Shown: one piece after another, positions 36,642 through 45,679 of the stretch
Position numbering within the stretch: position 1 is the first letter of the stretch
How the letters are laid out: each line of letters begins with the position of its first letter
Assembly: GCA_004557455.1 (NCBI GenBank)
Contig: SFDX01000001.1
Span: 59,581 to 123,580, forward strand
Reading direction: 5' to 3'
Length of the DNA stretch: 64,000 bases
Origin: Akkermansia muciniphila
Lineage (GTDB): Bacteria > Verrucomicrobiota > Verrucomicrobiia > Verrucomicrobiales > Akkermansiaceae
Position numbers and translations under genes: made by a program
The notes under the pieces: model-generated
What the model was told of the DNA's origin: nothing
Database searches by the model: none
Seen by the model: only the letters and a program-made list of their open reading frames with translations

Positions 36642-36869
36642 ATGACACCTACACAGACCAAGATCGCGCTTCGTATCAACGATGACAACATCAACCACCA
36701 TCTCTGGAACAACAGAGGTGTTTGGTGGTGCCACGTTACAGTCCATAAGCCGGATGCCACAGCGGAACGCCTGAGATTCTCGTTAAAGACGCGGGACATT
36801 GAAAAGGCGCGCACCCTGCGGGACCGCATTTTTGCGGATATCCAGCGCCACTTCGGCATTGCGACCTAA
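36642..36869 (+). CDS. Orphan small protein resembling a tyrosine-integrase arm domain
   Basis: A 75-residue basic protein. The pattern WWCHVTVHKPDATAERLRF, then SLKTRDIEKARTLRDRIF, resembles the N-terminal arm DNA-binding domain of tyrosine recombinases (a three-strand sheet plus helix ending in a SLKT-D-EAR motif). There is no catalytic domain in this or neighbouring frames. The ATG at 36642 is chosen since the upstream part of the frame reads through hairpins. It could be a small DNA-binding regulator derived from an integrase. The likeness is by eye. Confidence 0.5.
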   Translation: MTPTQTKIALRINDDNINHHLWNNRGVWWCHVTVHKPDATAERLRFSLKTRDIEKARTLRDRIFADIQRHFGIAT

Positions 36870-37000
36870 TACGCCGATTTACCGAATACTATAGAACGGC
36901 CGCATGGGATTCCTCCGGATTCCGTGCGGTTTTTGCATACAGAGCGGACAAAAAAAGGATACTGGCACAGATTGGACTCGCCAGGGGCGAGGCTTCGGTG

Positions 37001-37006
37001 TATCAT
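37001..37006 (+). promoter_or_regulatory. -10 box of the MBL-fold gene
   Basis: TATCAT at 37001-37006, six bases before the ATG at 37013. A TTGGAC at 36972 is too far (23-base spacer), so the -35 is uncertain. Confidence 0.4.
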
Positions 37007-37012
37007 AGCGGC

Positions 37013-37627
37013 ATGTCCGCAATGCTGCAAAAATATACCGGTGGCCCGGTAGCGTGCAACGCCTACCTCATCCGGGGGGCGGAGGGCTACGTCATGATCG
37101 ACGCCCCGCTCGGTGCGGCGGATTGGCTGGAAAAGGCACTCCCGCACGGGGAGAAACTACTCCACCTCCTCATCACGCACCAGCATTTTGACCACGTGCA
37201 AGGAGCAGCGGAGGTGCAGCGCCGGACGGGGTGCAGCGTCCATGCCTACACAGCACACAGCCGGGAGCTTACGCTGGAGCTACTCTTCGGAAGAGAGATA
37301 GAGGTATCCCCCTTCACGGTGGACGATGCCTTCCGCGGACAGACTCGAGCGGATTGGGGCGGCCTCAGCTGGGAGCTCTGCCACATACCCGGGCACTCCG
37401 CAGACGGAATGGCCTATCTGCTGCCGGAGGCCAAGGACATGTTTGTGGGCGACATCCTCTTTGCCGGCGGCATAGGGCGCACGGACTTCCCCGGGGGCAG
37501 CACCTCCGCCCTGGTGCGCGGCATACGTCAACAACTTATATCCAAAGGAGACGGCTGGACGGTTTACCCCGGGCATGGCCCACAAACAAGCACGGAGGAA
37601 GAGCGGGACACCAACCCCTACCTTTGA
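37013..37627 (+). CDS. MBL-fold metal-dependent hydrolase
   Basis: A 204-residue metallo-beta-lactamase fold protein with the zinc motif THQHFDHVQG, a second histidine in CHIPGHSADGMAY and the third in VYPGHGPQTS. Size and motif spacing resemble the glyoxalase II-like/YcbL group of thioester hydrolases, but the substrate cannot be told. The ATG at 37013 is preferred over a GTG at 36998, which lies inside the -10 region. The DEAD-box gene follows 35 bases later and may be co-transcribed. Confidence 0.75.
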   Translation: MSAMLQKYTGGPVACNAYLIRGAEGYVMIDAPLGAADWLEKALPHGEKLLHLLITHQHFDHVQGAAEVQRRTGCSVHAYTAHSRELTLELLFGREIEVSPFTVDDAFRGQTRADWGGLSWELCHIPGHSADGMAYLLPEAKDMFVGDILFAGGIGRTDFPGGSTSALVRGIRQQLISKGDGWTVYPGHGPQTSTEEERDTNPYL

Positions 37628-37662
37628 GCATCAAAACACTTCAAACGGAACAAACGACAACG

Positions 37663-38862
37663 ATGACATTCGAAGAACTGGGGCTTCCGGCCCCGATACT
37701 GGAAGCCGTGAAAGACTGCGGCTATGAAAGCCCCACCCCCATTCAGGAGCAGGCCATCCCCGTCGTCATGGAAGGCAAGGACGTTATCGGAGCCTCGCAG
37801 ACGGGGACCGGCAAATCCGCTGCTTTTGCGCTGCCTCTGCTCAGCAAAACGGAGGCCATCGGCGTACCCCAGGTCTTGGTACTGGAACCCACCCGAGAAC
37901 TGGCAGACCAGCTCGCAGAGGCCTTCCGAACCTATGCCGCGCACACTAACCACAAAATCGGCCTCCTGTACGGCGGCGTCGGCTACGGTGCGCAAACCGA
38001 GGAGCTGAAGAAAGGCGTCGATATCGTAGTAGCCACCCCCGGTCGTTTGGTAGACCATTTTTACCGGGGCAATATGAAATTCAAGGCCATCCGCCACCTT
38101 GTTCTGGATGAAGTAGACCGCATGACGGATATGGGCTTCCTGCCCATCGTCCGCAAGATTGTCAACCTCTGTCCCTGGGAGGGCCGGCAGACGCTTTTCT
38201 TCTCCGCCACCATGCCGCAGATTCTGCAAGGCTTCGCCAAGTGGTGCCTTACCGACCCCGTCGAGATAGCCATTGCTCGCCGCGAGGTAGCCGCTACTAT
38301 CTCGCACGCCTTCTACCCAGTAGGCTTGGACCAACGAGACGAGCTGCTGCTGGCTCTGGTGAAGGCCACGAACTTCAAGAACCTCATGATTTTCACGCGT
38401 ACCCGCAAGGAAGCCGATACGGTATCCCGCATGCTGGCCAATGCCGGCTGGGGCAAGGAGGTGGCCGTCATGCACTCGGATATTCCCCAAAAGGAACGCA
38501 TGGCTGCCCTGCGCGGCTTCAAGGAGGACAAATACCGCATTCTGGTGGCTACAGACGTGGCAGCGCGCGGCATCGACGTCAACGACGTCACCCATGTTAT
38601 CAACTATCGCGTCCCGGAGAATCCGGAAGACTATGTGCACCGCATCGGACGCACGGGACGTGCCGAGGCTACCGGCGATGCCTTCACCCTGTTGACGGCG
38701 GACGAGGTCGACTTTGCCAAGAGCGTGGAGAACTTCATCAACAGCAAGATTGAGCGCCGCAAACTGGAGGGCTTCCCGTATGCCTACACCGCCCTGTTGG
38801 ATGACAGCCCGGCGCGCCCGGTCATCCGCAAGCGCCCCACGCCTCCCCGGCGGCGCCGATAG
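37663..38862 (+). CDS. DEAD-box RNA helicase
   Basis: A 399-residue ATP-dependent RNA helicase with all core motifs: Q motif (GYESPTPIQEQAIP), motif I ASQTGTGKSAA, Ia EPTRELADQL, II written DEVD rather than DEAD (LVLDEVDRMTDMGF), III SAT, V ATDVAARGIDV and VI HRIGRTGR. The C-terminal tail is short, basic and Pro/Arg-rich (RKRPTPPRRRR), likely for RNA contact. It belongs to the RhlE/CsdA-type group that assists ribosome assembly or RNA turnover. The true start is 37663; upstream in-frame sequence is a shadow of the MBL gene. ruvC follows after 3 bases. Confidence 0.88.
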   Translation: MTFEELGLPAPILEAVKDCGYESPTPIQEQAIPVVMEGKDVIGASQTGTGKSAAFALPLLSKTEAIGVPQVLVLEPTRELADQLAEAFRTYAAHTNHKIGLLYGGVGYGAQTEELKKGVDIVVATPGRLVDHFYRGNMKFKAIRHLVLDEVDRMTDMGFLPIVRKIVNLCPWEGRQTLFFSATMPQILQGFAKWCLTDPVEIAIARREVAATISHAFYPVGLDQRDELLLALVKATNFKNLMIFTRTRKEADTVSRMLANAGWGKEVAVMHSDIPQKERMAALRGFKEDKYRILVATDVAARGIDVNDVTHVINYRVPENPEDYVHRIGRTGRAEATGDAFTLLTADEVDFAKSVENFINSKIERRKLEGFPYAYTALLDDSPARPVIRKRPTPPRRRR

Positions 38863-38865
38863 ACC

Positions 38866-39372
38866 ATGCGCATCCTGGGAATAGACCCGGCCATCCGCAA
38901 CACCGGCTTCGCCGTGCTGGAAGGGGATTACCGACAGGCACGAGCCTTGGAGTACGGCACTCTGTCCCTGCCGAGCAAGCTGACGCAGAGCGAATGCCTC
39001 CTGCAGATCCATGAGCACCTCTGCGAACTCATCGAACGCCACAGGCCCGATGAGCTCGCCATCGAGGGTATCATCTTCGTGCAATCGCATCGGACCGCCA
39101 TTGCCATGGGCTCTGCCCGCGGGGCTGCCGTGTTGGCCGCCGCCCGGAGCGGGCTCCGCATCATCGAGTACCCACCCACCTGCGTCAAGCTGGCCACGGT
39201 GGGTAAGGGCGGAGCCCTCAAACAGCAGGTTGCCTTCATGATGCGCGCCCTCCTGCACCTCTGCGAGACCCCGGCCCCCGATGCCGCGGACGCCCTGGCC
39301 ATTGCCTACACCCACCTCATCGCAGCGGATCCCGCCCGGGCACATCTTTTCCGCGACAGCCGCTACATTTAG
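38866..39372 (+). CDS. ruvC: Crossover junction endodeoxyribonuclease
   Basis: A 168-residue RuvC, the dimeric resolvase that cuts Holliday junctions. The catalytic acidic residues lie in LGIDPAIRNTGFA (Asp7), LAIEGIIF, and the C-terminal DAADALAIAYTH. Length is standard. It starts 3 bases after the DEAD-box helicase stop and is probably co-transcribed with it. ruvA and ruvB are not in the window. Confidence 0.9.
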   Translation: MRILGIDPAIRNTGFAVLEGDYRQARALEYGTLSLPSKLTQSECLLQIHEHLCELIERHRPDELAIEGIIFVQSHRTAIAMGSARGAAVLAAARSGLRIIEYPPTCVKLATVGKGGALKQQVAFMMRALLHLCETPAPDAADALAIAYTHLIAADPARAHLFRDSRYI

Positions 39373-39504
39373 CATAACGCATCTCCATCGCCCCGACGTT
39401 TTGTATTTTCCCACGGAGCGTTCACGGAGCATCCACCCTGCGGGACCGCGAATCGGAAAAGGGATTTTTTTTCAAAAAAATAGGACGTCTTGCAAAAAAT
39501 AGGA

Positions 39505-39533
39505 TTGACATTTAGGGTGTATTGATGTGTACT
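39505..39533 (+). promoter_or_regulatory. Promoter of the dcw cluster
   Basis: Perfect TTGACA (39505-39510), 17-base spacer, weak TGTACT (39528-39533). TAGG-type motifs at 39481, 39500 and 39513 and an AAGGGG at 39534 surround it and could be MraZ sites, although their spacing is irregular. Confidence 0.55.
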
Positions 39534-39557
39534 AAGGGGAGCGGCAAGTGCATTAAA

Positions 39558-40031
39558 ATGACGAATTCTGCATCAGAGGTTGCCTTTCTCGGCAACGTGA
39601 AGCACAAACTGGACCCGAAAAGCCGGGTTGCAGTGCCTGCTGATTGGCGTACTGCCCAGGGCAGCACGCTGCGGATGCTTGCAGCCACGAGCGAGGGCTA
39701 CCCCGTGCTGAAATGCTACACGGAGGAAGGATTCGCCGACAAGATCGCCGGCATCCGTCGGGATGCCAAGGAGCAAGGTGCGACCCCCGTGCAGATCGAC
39801 CACTACATCGGCGTCATCACCGGACAATGCTTTGTGGGAGAGGTCAGCACGCAAGGCAAATTGCTCATACCCAAGGCACAGCGCGAACGCCTGCGCCTTG
39901 CAGACCAGGCCTCCATCGTAGGCCGAGGTTCGTATTTCGAGATATGGAATCCGGGGGACTTCGACTTGGTAAGCAGCCCGGAGGCCATGAAGCAGCTTGA
40001 ACTCGACAAACTATTCGGCATACTGTCCTAA
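39558..40031 (+). CDS. mraZ: Transcriptional regulator MraZ
   Basis: A 157-residue MraZ, the AbrB-like DNA-binding protein at the head of dcw clusters. It shows the two half-repeats: FLGNVKHKLDPKSRVAVPADW and, later, CFVGEVSTQGKLLIPKAQRERL. MraZ normally represses its own operon. The frame begins earlier at 39522, but that ATG lies inside the spacer of the promoter, so the ATG at 39558 is used. The stop codon shares one base with the rsmH ATG (TAATG), consistent with coupled translation. Confidence 0.88.
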   Translation: MTNSASEVAFLGNVKHKLDPKSRVAVPADWRTAQGSTLRMLAATSEGYPVLKCYTEEGFADKIAGIRRDAKEQGATPVQIDHYIGVITGQCFVGEVSTQGKLLIPKAQRERLRLADQASIVGRGSYFEIWNPGDFDLVSSPEAMKQLELDKLFGILS

Positions 40032-41497
40032 TGAGCAGCACACCCACCATCACCTTCGCCATGCCCACGGCGACTGCGGGCATCTGCTACCGCGTGCTGA
40101 TATGGGAGAACGACGCCTTGCCGGAAGACTCCTTGGCCGCGCTGCGTACCCAGCGTGCCCGGCTTTTAACGGCCATGCAGGAGGCAGGACTCAAAGGAGC
40201 CCGCGGCAAATTGTCGCAATTGGCTGCCGAGTTGAAGGAACTGAACACCCGCGGCATTGAGGCCCCGCTGGCTGCCGTACCCGCAGGCGCGGATTTTTTC
40301 GCGCGCGCGCAGAAGGTGGCCGATGTCCTGCGACAGGAGCCGCAGACACAGGCCTTCTGCATATCCCCGGGGCATGTGGTGATGCTACTGAGCCCGGTCG
40401 GCGAGGAAGGCGTGGATGCCGCACTTGCACGATTGGTGGCCGCCACCCCGGACATCTCCTGGTACCCCGCACCCCTCATCGAGGCCATCTCCCCGGCGAA
40501 AGCAGAACACCTTGCTGCGGACTACCGTGCCAAGGCCGAGCAAGAAGAGGAGGAACGCATTACAGATGACAATGAAGCCGCTCCTTTCAAGCACATCACC
40601 GTTCTGCGAGACGAGGCCGTGGCAGCTCTACGACCGGCACCCGGGCGTATCCTGATAGATGCCACCCTGGGCGGCGGCGGTCACTCCGAGCTGATGCTGG
40701 AACAGGGAGCCGAGGTATGGGGCATCGACCAAGACCCCGCAGCCCGCCGAGCCGCACGCCGGCGTCTGTCAGCATACAGCGACCGCCTGCATGTGTTGTC
40801 CGGCAACTTCCGCCATGCGGCTCAAATGCTGCGGGAAGCCGGAGCCCCGCCGGCGGACGGGCTGCTGGCAGACATCGGCATTTCCTCCCCCCAAGTGGAC
40901 TGCGCCGAGCGCGGCTTCTCCTTTTCCGCAGACGGCCCGCTGGACATGCGCATGAACCCGTCCGCCCCGAAGAGTGCGGCCGACTTGGTCAACAACGCCA
41001 CCGAGGAAGAGCTGGCTGACATTCTGCACGAGTACGGCGAAGAACGAGCCGCCCGCGCTATTGCCCGGCGCATTGTTCAAGAGCGCAAGAAAGCCCCCCT
41101 GACCACCACCAAGCAACTCGCCGATCTCATCTGCACCGTGCTCCCCCGCAAAGGCAAGCAACACCCCGCCACACGGAGTTTCCAGGCCCTCCGCATTGCC
41201 GTCAACGACGAGTTGGGCGCATTGGAGGACCTGCTGCACAGTGCCATGAGCCTTCTGAAGAGCGGCGGTCGCCTCGCTGTCATCACCTTCCACAGTCTTG
41301 AGGACCGAGCCGTCAAGCGCTTTTTCGAGCAAATCACGCGCCCGGAAATCGACCGCCCCGAATGGCCGGAGCCCCGTCCCAACCCGGACTGCGTTGCCCG
41401 CCTCATCACCCGAAAACCCATCACCCCCGGCGATGCCGAGTTGGCCGCCAACCCCCGCGCCCGCAGCGCCAAACTGCGTGTAGCAGAAAAACTTTAA
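40031..41497 (+). CDS. rsmH: 16S rRNA m4C1402 methyltransferase with long N-terminal extension
   Basis: A 488-residue protein whose C-terminal ~300 residues are a normal RsmH (MraW): FKHITVLRDEAVAALRP, the SAM motif LIDATLGGGGHSELML, DGLLADIGISSPQVD and AVITFHSLEDRAVKRFF. It methylates N4 of C1402 in 16S rRNA. The first ~190 residues are extra. They are Ala/Glu-rich, with likely alpha/beta structure followed by a charged helix (KAEQEEEERITDD) before the enzyme. I do not recognise the extension. It is second in the dcw cluster. Confidence 0.88.
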   Translation: MSSTPTITFAMPTATAGICYRVLIWENDALPEDSLAALRTQRARLLTAMQEAGLKGARGKLSQLAAELKELNTRGIEAPLAAVPAGADFFARAQKVADVLRQEPQTQAFCISPGHVVMLLSPVGEEGVDAALARLVAATPDISWYPAPLIEAISPAKAEHLAADYRAKAEQEEEERITDDNEAAPFKHITVLRDEAVAALRPAPGRILIDATLGGGGHSELMLEQGAEVWGIDQDPAARRAARRRLSAYSDRLHVLSGNFRHAAQMLREAGAPPADGLLADIGISSPQVDCAERGFSFSADGPLDMRMNPSAPKSAADLVNNATEEELADILHEYGEERAARAIARRIVQERKKAPLTTTKQLADLICTVLPRKGKQHPATRSFQALRIAVNDELGALEDLLHSAMSLLKSGGRLAVITFHSLEDRAVKRFFEQITRPEIDRPEWPEPRPNPDCVARLITRKPITPGDAELAANPRARSAKLRVAEKL

Positions 41498-41512
41498 CAC
41501 CACACACATAAC

Positions 41513-41851
41513 ATGCCTGTATCCAAAAAATCCACTCAAGAGATTTCCCTTTCCTTCCTTTGCTGGATGGTGGTCTTTGCCATCGTCATGGCCGGCTGTG
41601 GAGTTTGCTTCGCCACGCTCAAAAATAAGCATGTGGTCGTGCGCACCGAAATCAACAAAATAGAACGCGAGATTGCCGAGCGCCGCATGAACACCAAGCA
41701 ATACCAAGCCAAAGCCACAAGCCTGTGCAACCGCTGGGCCATGCGCGACAGGCTTGTCCAAATGGGCTCCGGACTGCAGGACATCGACCGCAACCAGATC
41801 GAGGTTGCACGCAGTGCGGAGCACGCCGACATTCGTACCGCTTCACGATAA
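41513..41851 (+). CDS. FtsL-like division protein
   Basis: A 112-residue single-pass membrane protein: short cytoplasmic N-terminus, one transmembrane helix (FLCWMVVFAIVMAGCGVCFA) and a charged helical stretch (TEINKIEREIAERRMNTKQY) likely to form a coiled coil outside. This topology and the place between rsmH and ftsI are those of FtsL, which helps activate FtsWI. Sequence similarity is too weak to prove it. No FtsB or FtsQ is in the window. Confidence 0.6.
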   Translation: MPVSKKSTQEISLSFLCWMVVFAIVMAGCGVCFATLKNKHVVVRTEINKIEREIAERRMNTKQYQAKATSLCNRWAMRDRLVQMGSGLQDIDRNQIEVARSAEHADIRTASR

Positions 41852-41872
41852 TTTTCCCGTTACGTCTCACTC

Positions 41873-44155
41873 ATGAAGACCAAGATCCCGTTTGCCTCAC
41901 GCTGCATATGGCTGTGCACCATCGTCTGCACGGCCTCGTGCTACCTGACGTATCGCTTGGTTGCCATGCAGGTAGAAGATGTCGACAACCGGCGGGGCAT
42001 GGCAGCAGACGAGTTGATTGAGGTAGAAACGATTCCCGCCCAACGGGGAATCATCATGGATCGCAATGAAGAGATCCTGACGAACAACATCACCGGGGCC
42101 GAGCTGCTGGCCGATCGCACCCACCTGCGAGACTTCTCCCTAGTGGTCGACGGGCTTGCCTACAACCAAGCACTCCACGACCCGCGCTGGGCCACGGCGG
42201 CGGATAAATCCGCCCGCAACAAAATCGTGCGCGAATGGTCCAACCGACTGACCAAGAACGCCGAGCTCAGCATGAGCCCGGAGGAAAGGGAAGCGGCACG
42301 CGCCAAGATTGACCCCAAGGATACCAAGGCCCTGTTCATGATGGACTACAACCCCGACGTATGCGAGCAGTACTACCACCTGCACGACAAGCTGGTGGCG
42401 GAGGTTCTGTGGCCCTTCTTGGCCAACGTAGAGGTCCGAGACGGCGAAGACGAGGCCGAGCCCCGCCCGGAGCCGCAGACAAGCAAGACCAAAGGCAAGG
42501 GACGCCAAGTGCAGACTCCCCCTCCTGCACCCAAGCGCTACATGACGCGGGAGGACATCATCGAAAAGATAGCCCAGGATAAGACGATCGCTGCCAACAA
42601 AGAGGCCGAAGCAAGAGGCGAAGCCCCCAAGCGTCTCCAGGTGTCCATCAAGCTTGCTCGGGGACTCAGCATCGACACGGCGGAAAAAATACGCCACGCC
42701 CTGGCCGAGGCACATCTGCGCGGCGTGGTCGTGCAGACAACTCAGCGTCGCTCCTATGTCACCCCCAACCTGCTCAGCCACGTCCTCGGTTATGTTGACC
42801 ACGAGAACAAGGGTGTCAGCGGTGTAGAATCCGTTTTCAACAGCTACTTGGCCGGCTGCGACGGTCTGCGTGAATACCGCCACAACGCCCGAGGGCAGGT
42901 GCTCTCCGACCTCAACGACCGCTACCTGCCGCCCAAGCACGGGCTCAATCTGCGCCTGACCATCGACATGCGCATCCAGTCCATCCTGGAGCAGGAGCTG
43001 GACAACGGGCTGCGCTTCTTCCATGCCCGCCGCGGCTGCATGATCGCCGTAAATCCCCAAACAGGCGACATCCTCGGGATGGTGAGCCGTCCGGCTTTTG
43101 ACCTGAACACCAAGGAAATCATCACCCATAACGGCAGATTCAAGCGGGGAGAACTGAAAGACCGCGCCGGCAATGTGATCGGCGGTGATTTTAACTTTGC
43201 CTGCCAGGCTCGCTACGAACCGGGTTCCACCTTCAAATCCATCACCGTCAGCACGGCGGTGGACACCGGTGTTTTCGGCATCAACTCGGTCGTCTCTGCG
43301 GCGCCGTATGTTGTTGCCGGAGCCAAGGCCGTCACGGACTCACCGCGCAACTACGGGGCCCTCAGCCTCGCCGGCGGACTCAAAAAATCCAGCAATCCGG
43401 TCAACGCTCGCGTAGCCATCACCTGCGGATGGAAACGTTTCAAGGAATACATGGATCGTTTCGGTGTTACCCGGCCCACCGGCATCCCCCTGCCCAGCGG
43501 CGGTGCCTGCCAGGTATCAGACGGCACCAACCCGGTCAACCTCTCCCGCATGGCGTACGGTTATGCCATCTCCGTTTCGCCCCTTCACATGGCCATGGTC
43601 TACTCCACCATCGCCAACAAAGGGGTGCGCATGGCCCCTCGGCTCATCGACAAGATTATCACCGCAGAGGGCGAGGTGTATGACGAGTGTCCCCCGCAGG
43701 TTGCCTGCCGCGTGATGAAAGAGAAGACCGCGAGCGACGTACTCGGAGCCTTGGAGAGCGTTACCCAGCGCACAGGCCCCGGCGGACAGGGTACAGCCAC
43801 GCGTGCCGCCATCCCGGGTTTCCGCATTGCAGGCAAAACCGGCACGGCCAAAAAACTCGGTGCCCACCGTCTCTACACGGACAATTTATACACCGTCTCC
43901 TTCGCAGGCATCCTCCCCGCCAATGACCCGAAGCTGGTCATCATGACGGTCATCGACGAACCCCACCCCACCAACTGCAACGCAGGCGGCGGCACGGTGG
44001 CGGCCCCCATTTTCCGTGCGGCGGCCCTGCGTATCATCGAACTCCTCAACATCCAGCCGAGTAACGCCGAGGAATACGAAAAATTCCGCAACGAACAACG
44101 CAGCGAGCAAGCGGCACAAGCAGAACAAACCAAGAAAACAAACAAGCATGCATAA
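41873..44155 (+). CDS. ftsI: Division transpeptidase, class B PBP
   Basis: A 760-residue penicillin-binding protein that cross-links septal peptidoglycan with FtsW. An N-terminal membrane anchor (WLCTIVCTASCYLTYRLVA) is followed by the dimerisation domain and the transpeptidase: SxxK as STFK (Ser452, Lys455), SxN as SSN, and KTG at about 655-657. It is longer than usual for FtsI because of a hydrophilic, Pro/Gln-rich stretch (coding bases ~42430-42530) inside the N-terminal domain. It overlaps murE by 8 bases. No PASTA domain is seen. Confidence 0.88.
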   Translation: MKTKIPFASRCIWLCTIVCTASCYLTYRLVAMQVEDVDNRRGMAADELIEVETIPAQRGIIMDRNEEILTNNITGAELLADRTHLRDFSLVVDGLAYNQALHDPRWATAADKSARNKIVREWSNRLTKNAELSMSPEEREAARAKIDPKDTKALFMMDYNPDVCEQYYHLHDKLVAEVLWPFLANVEVRDGEDEAEPRPEPQTSKTKGKGRQVQTPPPAPKRYMTREDIIEKIAQDKTIAANKEAEARGEAPKRLQVSIKLARGLSIDTAEKIRHALAEAHLRGVVVQTTQRRSYVTPNLLSHVLGYVDHENKGVSGVESVFNSYLAGCDGLREYRHNARGQVLSDLNDRYLPPKHGLNLRLTIDMRIQSILEQELDNGLRFFHARRGCMIAVNPQTGDILGMVSRPAFDLNTKEIITHNGRFKRGELKDRAGNVIGGDFNFACQARYEPGSTFKSITVSTAVDTGVFGINSVVSAAPYVVAGAKAVTDSPRNYGALSLAGGLKKSSNPVNARVAITCGWKRFKEYMDRFGVTRPTGIPLPSGGACQVSDGTNPVNLSRMAYGYAISVSPLHMAMVYSTIANKGVRMAPRLIDKIITAEGEVYDECPPQVACRVMKEKTASDVLGALESVTQRTGPGGQGTATRAAIPGFRIAGKTGTAKKLGAHRLYTDNLYTVSFAGILPANDPKLVIMTVIDEPHPTNCNAGGGTVAAPIFRAAALRIIELLNIQPSNAEEYEKFRNEQRSEQAAQAEQTKKTNKHA

Positions 44156-45668
44156 CAAGCAACTTTTCAACATTCTTCCCGGGGCCGTATGCACCGGTAA
44201 ACTGAAAAAACCGCTGAGCCTGCTGACCGATGACAGCCGGCAGGTGATTCCCGGCAGTTGCTATGTTGCCGTGCGGGGAACACAGTTCGATGGCCACACT
44301 GCCATACCGGACGCAATTGCTGCCGGCGCGGCGGCTATTGTAGCCGAGCTCCCCTGCCCCCCCGAGGTCGCAGAGAGCGGGATTTTCTGGGTGCAGGTAC
44401 CGGACACCCATGAAGCGGACGGCCTGCTGATGAGTGCGTGGCACGATTTTCCCAGCGAGCAGCTGGTCATGCTGGGTGTGACCGGCACCAACGGCAAGAC
44501 GACCATCAGCTACCTGACGAATGCCGTCTTCCGCGCTGTATGGCAACGAGCCGGTCTCATCGGCACCATCATCTGCGATGATGGCGCCACTCGCACCGCC
44601 TCGCACAACACCACCCCCGGCTGTGCCGAGTTGCAGAGCCTCTTGGCCTCCATGGTCAAGAACGGCTGCCGCGCCTGCGCCATGGAGGTCTCGTCCCACG
44701 CCTTGGTACAGTGCCGCACCGTCGGCACCAACTTCCGCGTCGGTATCTTCACCAACCTCACCCAGGACCACTTGGATTTCCACAAGACCATGGAATCCTA
44801 CTACGAGGCCAAGAAGCTCCTCTTCACCCGCATGGCGGAGTGGGACCCCAAGTCCGTGGCTGTCATCAACATCGATGATGCCTACGGTCGGAGACTGGCC
44901 GAGGAAATGGCCCCGCACATGAAGGTACGCACCTTCGGAACGGCCAAGGATGCCGACTTCCGAGCCGTCCCCAAGCTTCTTTCCCTCAAGGGCAGCCAGT
45001 ATGAGCTGAATTATCGGGGGAAGAGCTACTTGGTGCGCACGCCGCTCATCGGGGAGTTCAACGTCTCCAACAGCTTGGCCGCCTTGGCAGGTGTGGTAGC
45101 CGCCGGTGTCAGCATTCGGGATGCCATCAACTGCCTGGCCCAGAGTCCGCAGGTGCCCGGCCGAATGGAGCTGGTGAGCAGCGTGAACAACGTCCAATCC
45201 TTCGTGGATTACGCCCACACCCCGGACGCCGTGGAGAACGTCTGCCGCACGATGAAAGCCCTCTGCCGCTCCGGCCGACTCATCACGGTGTTCGGCTGCG
45301 GCGGCGACCGCGACCGCACCAAGCGTCCCCTGATGGGCGAGGCCGCTGCCAAGTACAGCGATATTTGCTTGGTGACGAGCGACAACCCACGCTCGGAGGA
45401 ACCCGATGCCATCATCGATGAAATCATGCCCGGTATCCCCGCGCCCAAACAACACCGCATCACGGACCGCGAGCAGGCCATCCGCGCTGCACTCGAAATG
45501 GCCGTTCCCGGGGATGTCATACTCATCGCCGGCAAGGGGCATGAGAACTATCAAATTTTCAAGGACGAAACCATCGATTTCTCGGACGCTGCCGTCGTAC
45601 GTAAATACTACGCCGAACACAATCCGGAGGGTCGTTCCGTTCCCTCCCGCAAACCCGGCAACCGCTGA
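44148..45668 (+). CDS. murE: UDP-MurNAc-tripeptide synthetase, meso-DAP adding
   Basis: A 506-residue Mur ligase. The ATP loop is GVTGTNGKTTISYL, and the acceptor-recognition motif DNPRSEEP is the DNPR type that goes with meso-diaminopimelate in Gram-negative bacteria. Other family blocks (MEVSSHALVQ, NLTQDHLDFH, FVDYAHTPDAVEN, FGCGGDRDRTKRP) are intact. The ATG at 44148 overlaps the ftsI end, giving a tight operon; the longer upstream frame is a shadow of ftsI. Confidence 0.93.
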   Translation: MHNKQLFNILPGAVCTGKLKKPLSLLTDDSRQVIPGSCYVAVRGTQFDGHTAIPDAIAAGAAAIVAELPCPPEVAESGIFWVQVPDTHEADGLLMSAWHDFPSEQLVMLGVTGTNGKTTISYLTNAVFRAVWQRAGLIGTIICDDGATRTASHNTTPGCAELQSLLASMVKNGCRACAMEVSSHALVQCRTVGTNFRVGIFTNLTQDHLDFHKTMESYYEAKKLLFTRMAEWDPKSVAVINIDDAYGRRLAEEMAPHMKVRTFGTAKDADFRAVPKLLSLKGSQYELNYRGKSYLVRTPLIGEFNVSNSLAALAGVVAAGVSIRDAINCLAQSPQVPGRMELVSSVNNVQSFVDYAHTPDAVENVCRTMKALCRSGRLITVFGCGGDRDRTKRPLMGEAAAKYSDICLVTSDNPRSEEPDAIIDEIMPGIPAPKQHRITDREQAIRAALEMAVPGDVILIAGKGHENYQIFKDETIDFSDAAVVRKYYAEHNPEGRSVPSRKPGNR

Positions 45669-45679
45669 CCCTCCCGACC

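Noticed and set aside
37618..39432. Antisense frame of 604 codons opposite the DEAD-box gene and ruvC
   Set aside because: No family pattern; sense strand has complete motifs for both genes.
39481..39540. MraZ-type operator array in front of mraZ
   Set aside because: TAGG/AAGGG motifs are present but spaced 19, 13 and 20 bases apart, not the regular ten-base repeat expected; kept only as a remark.
39522..39557. Upstream ATG for mraZ
   Set aside because: It lies inside the -35/-10 spacer of the predicted promoter, so it would not be in the transcript.
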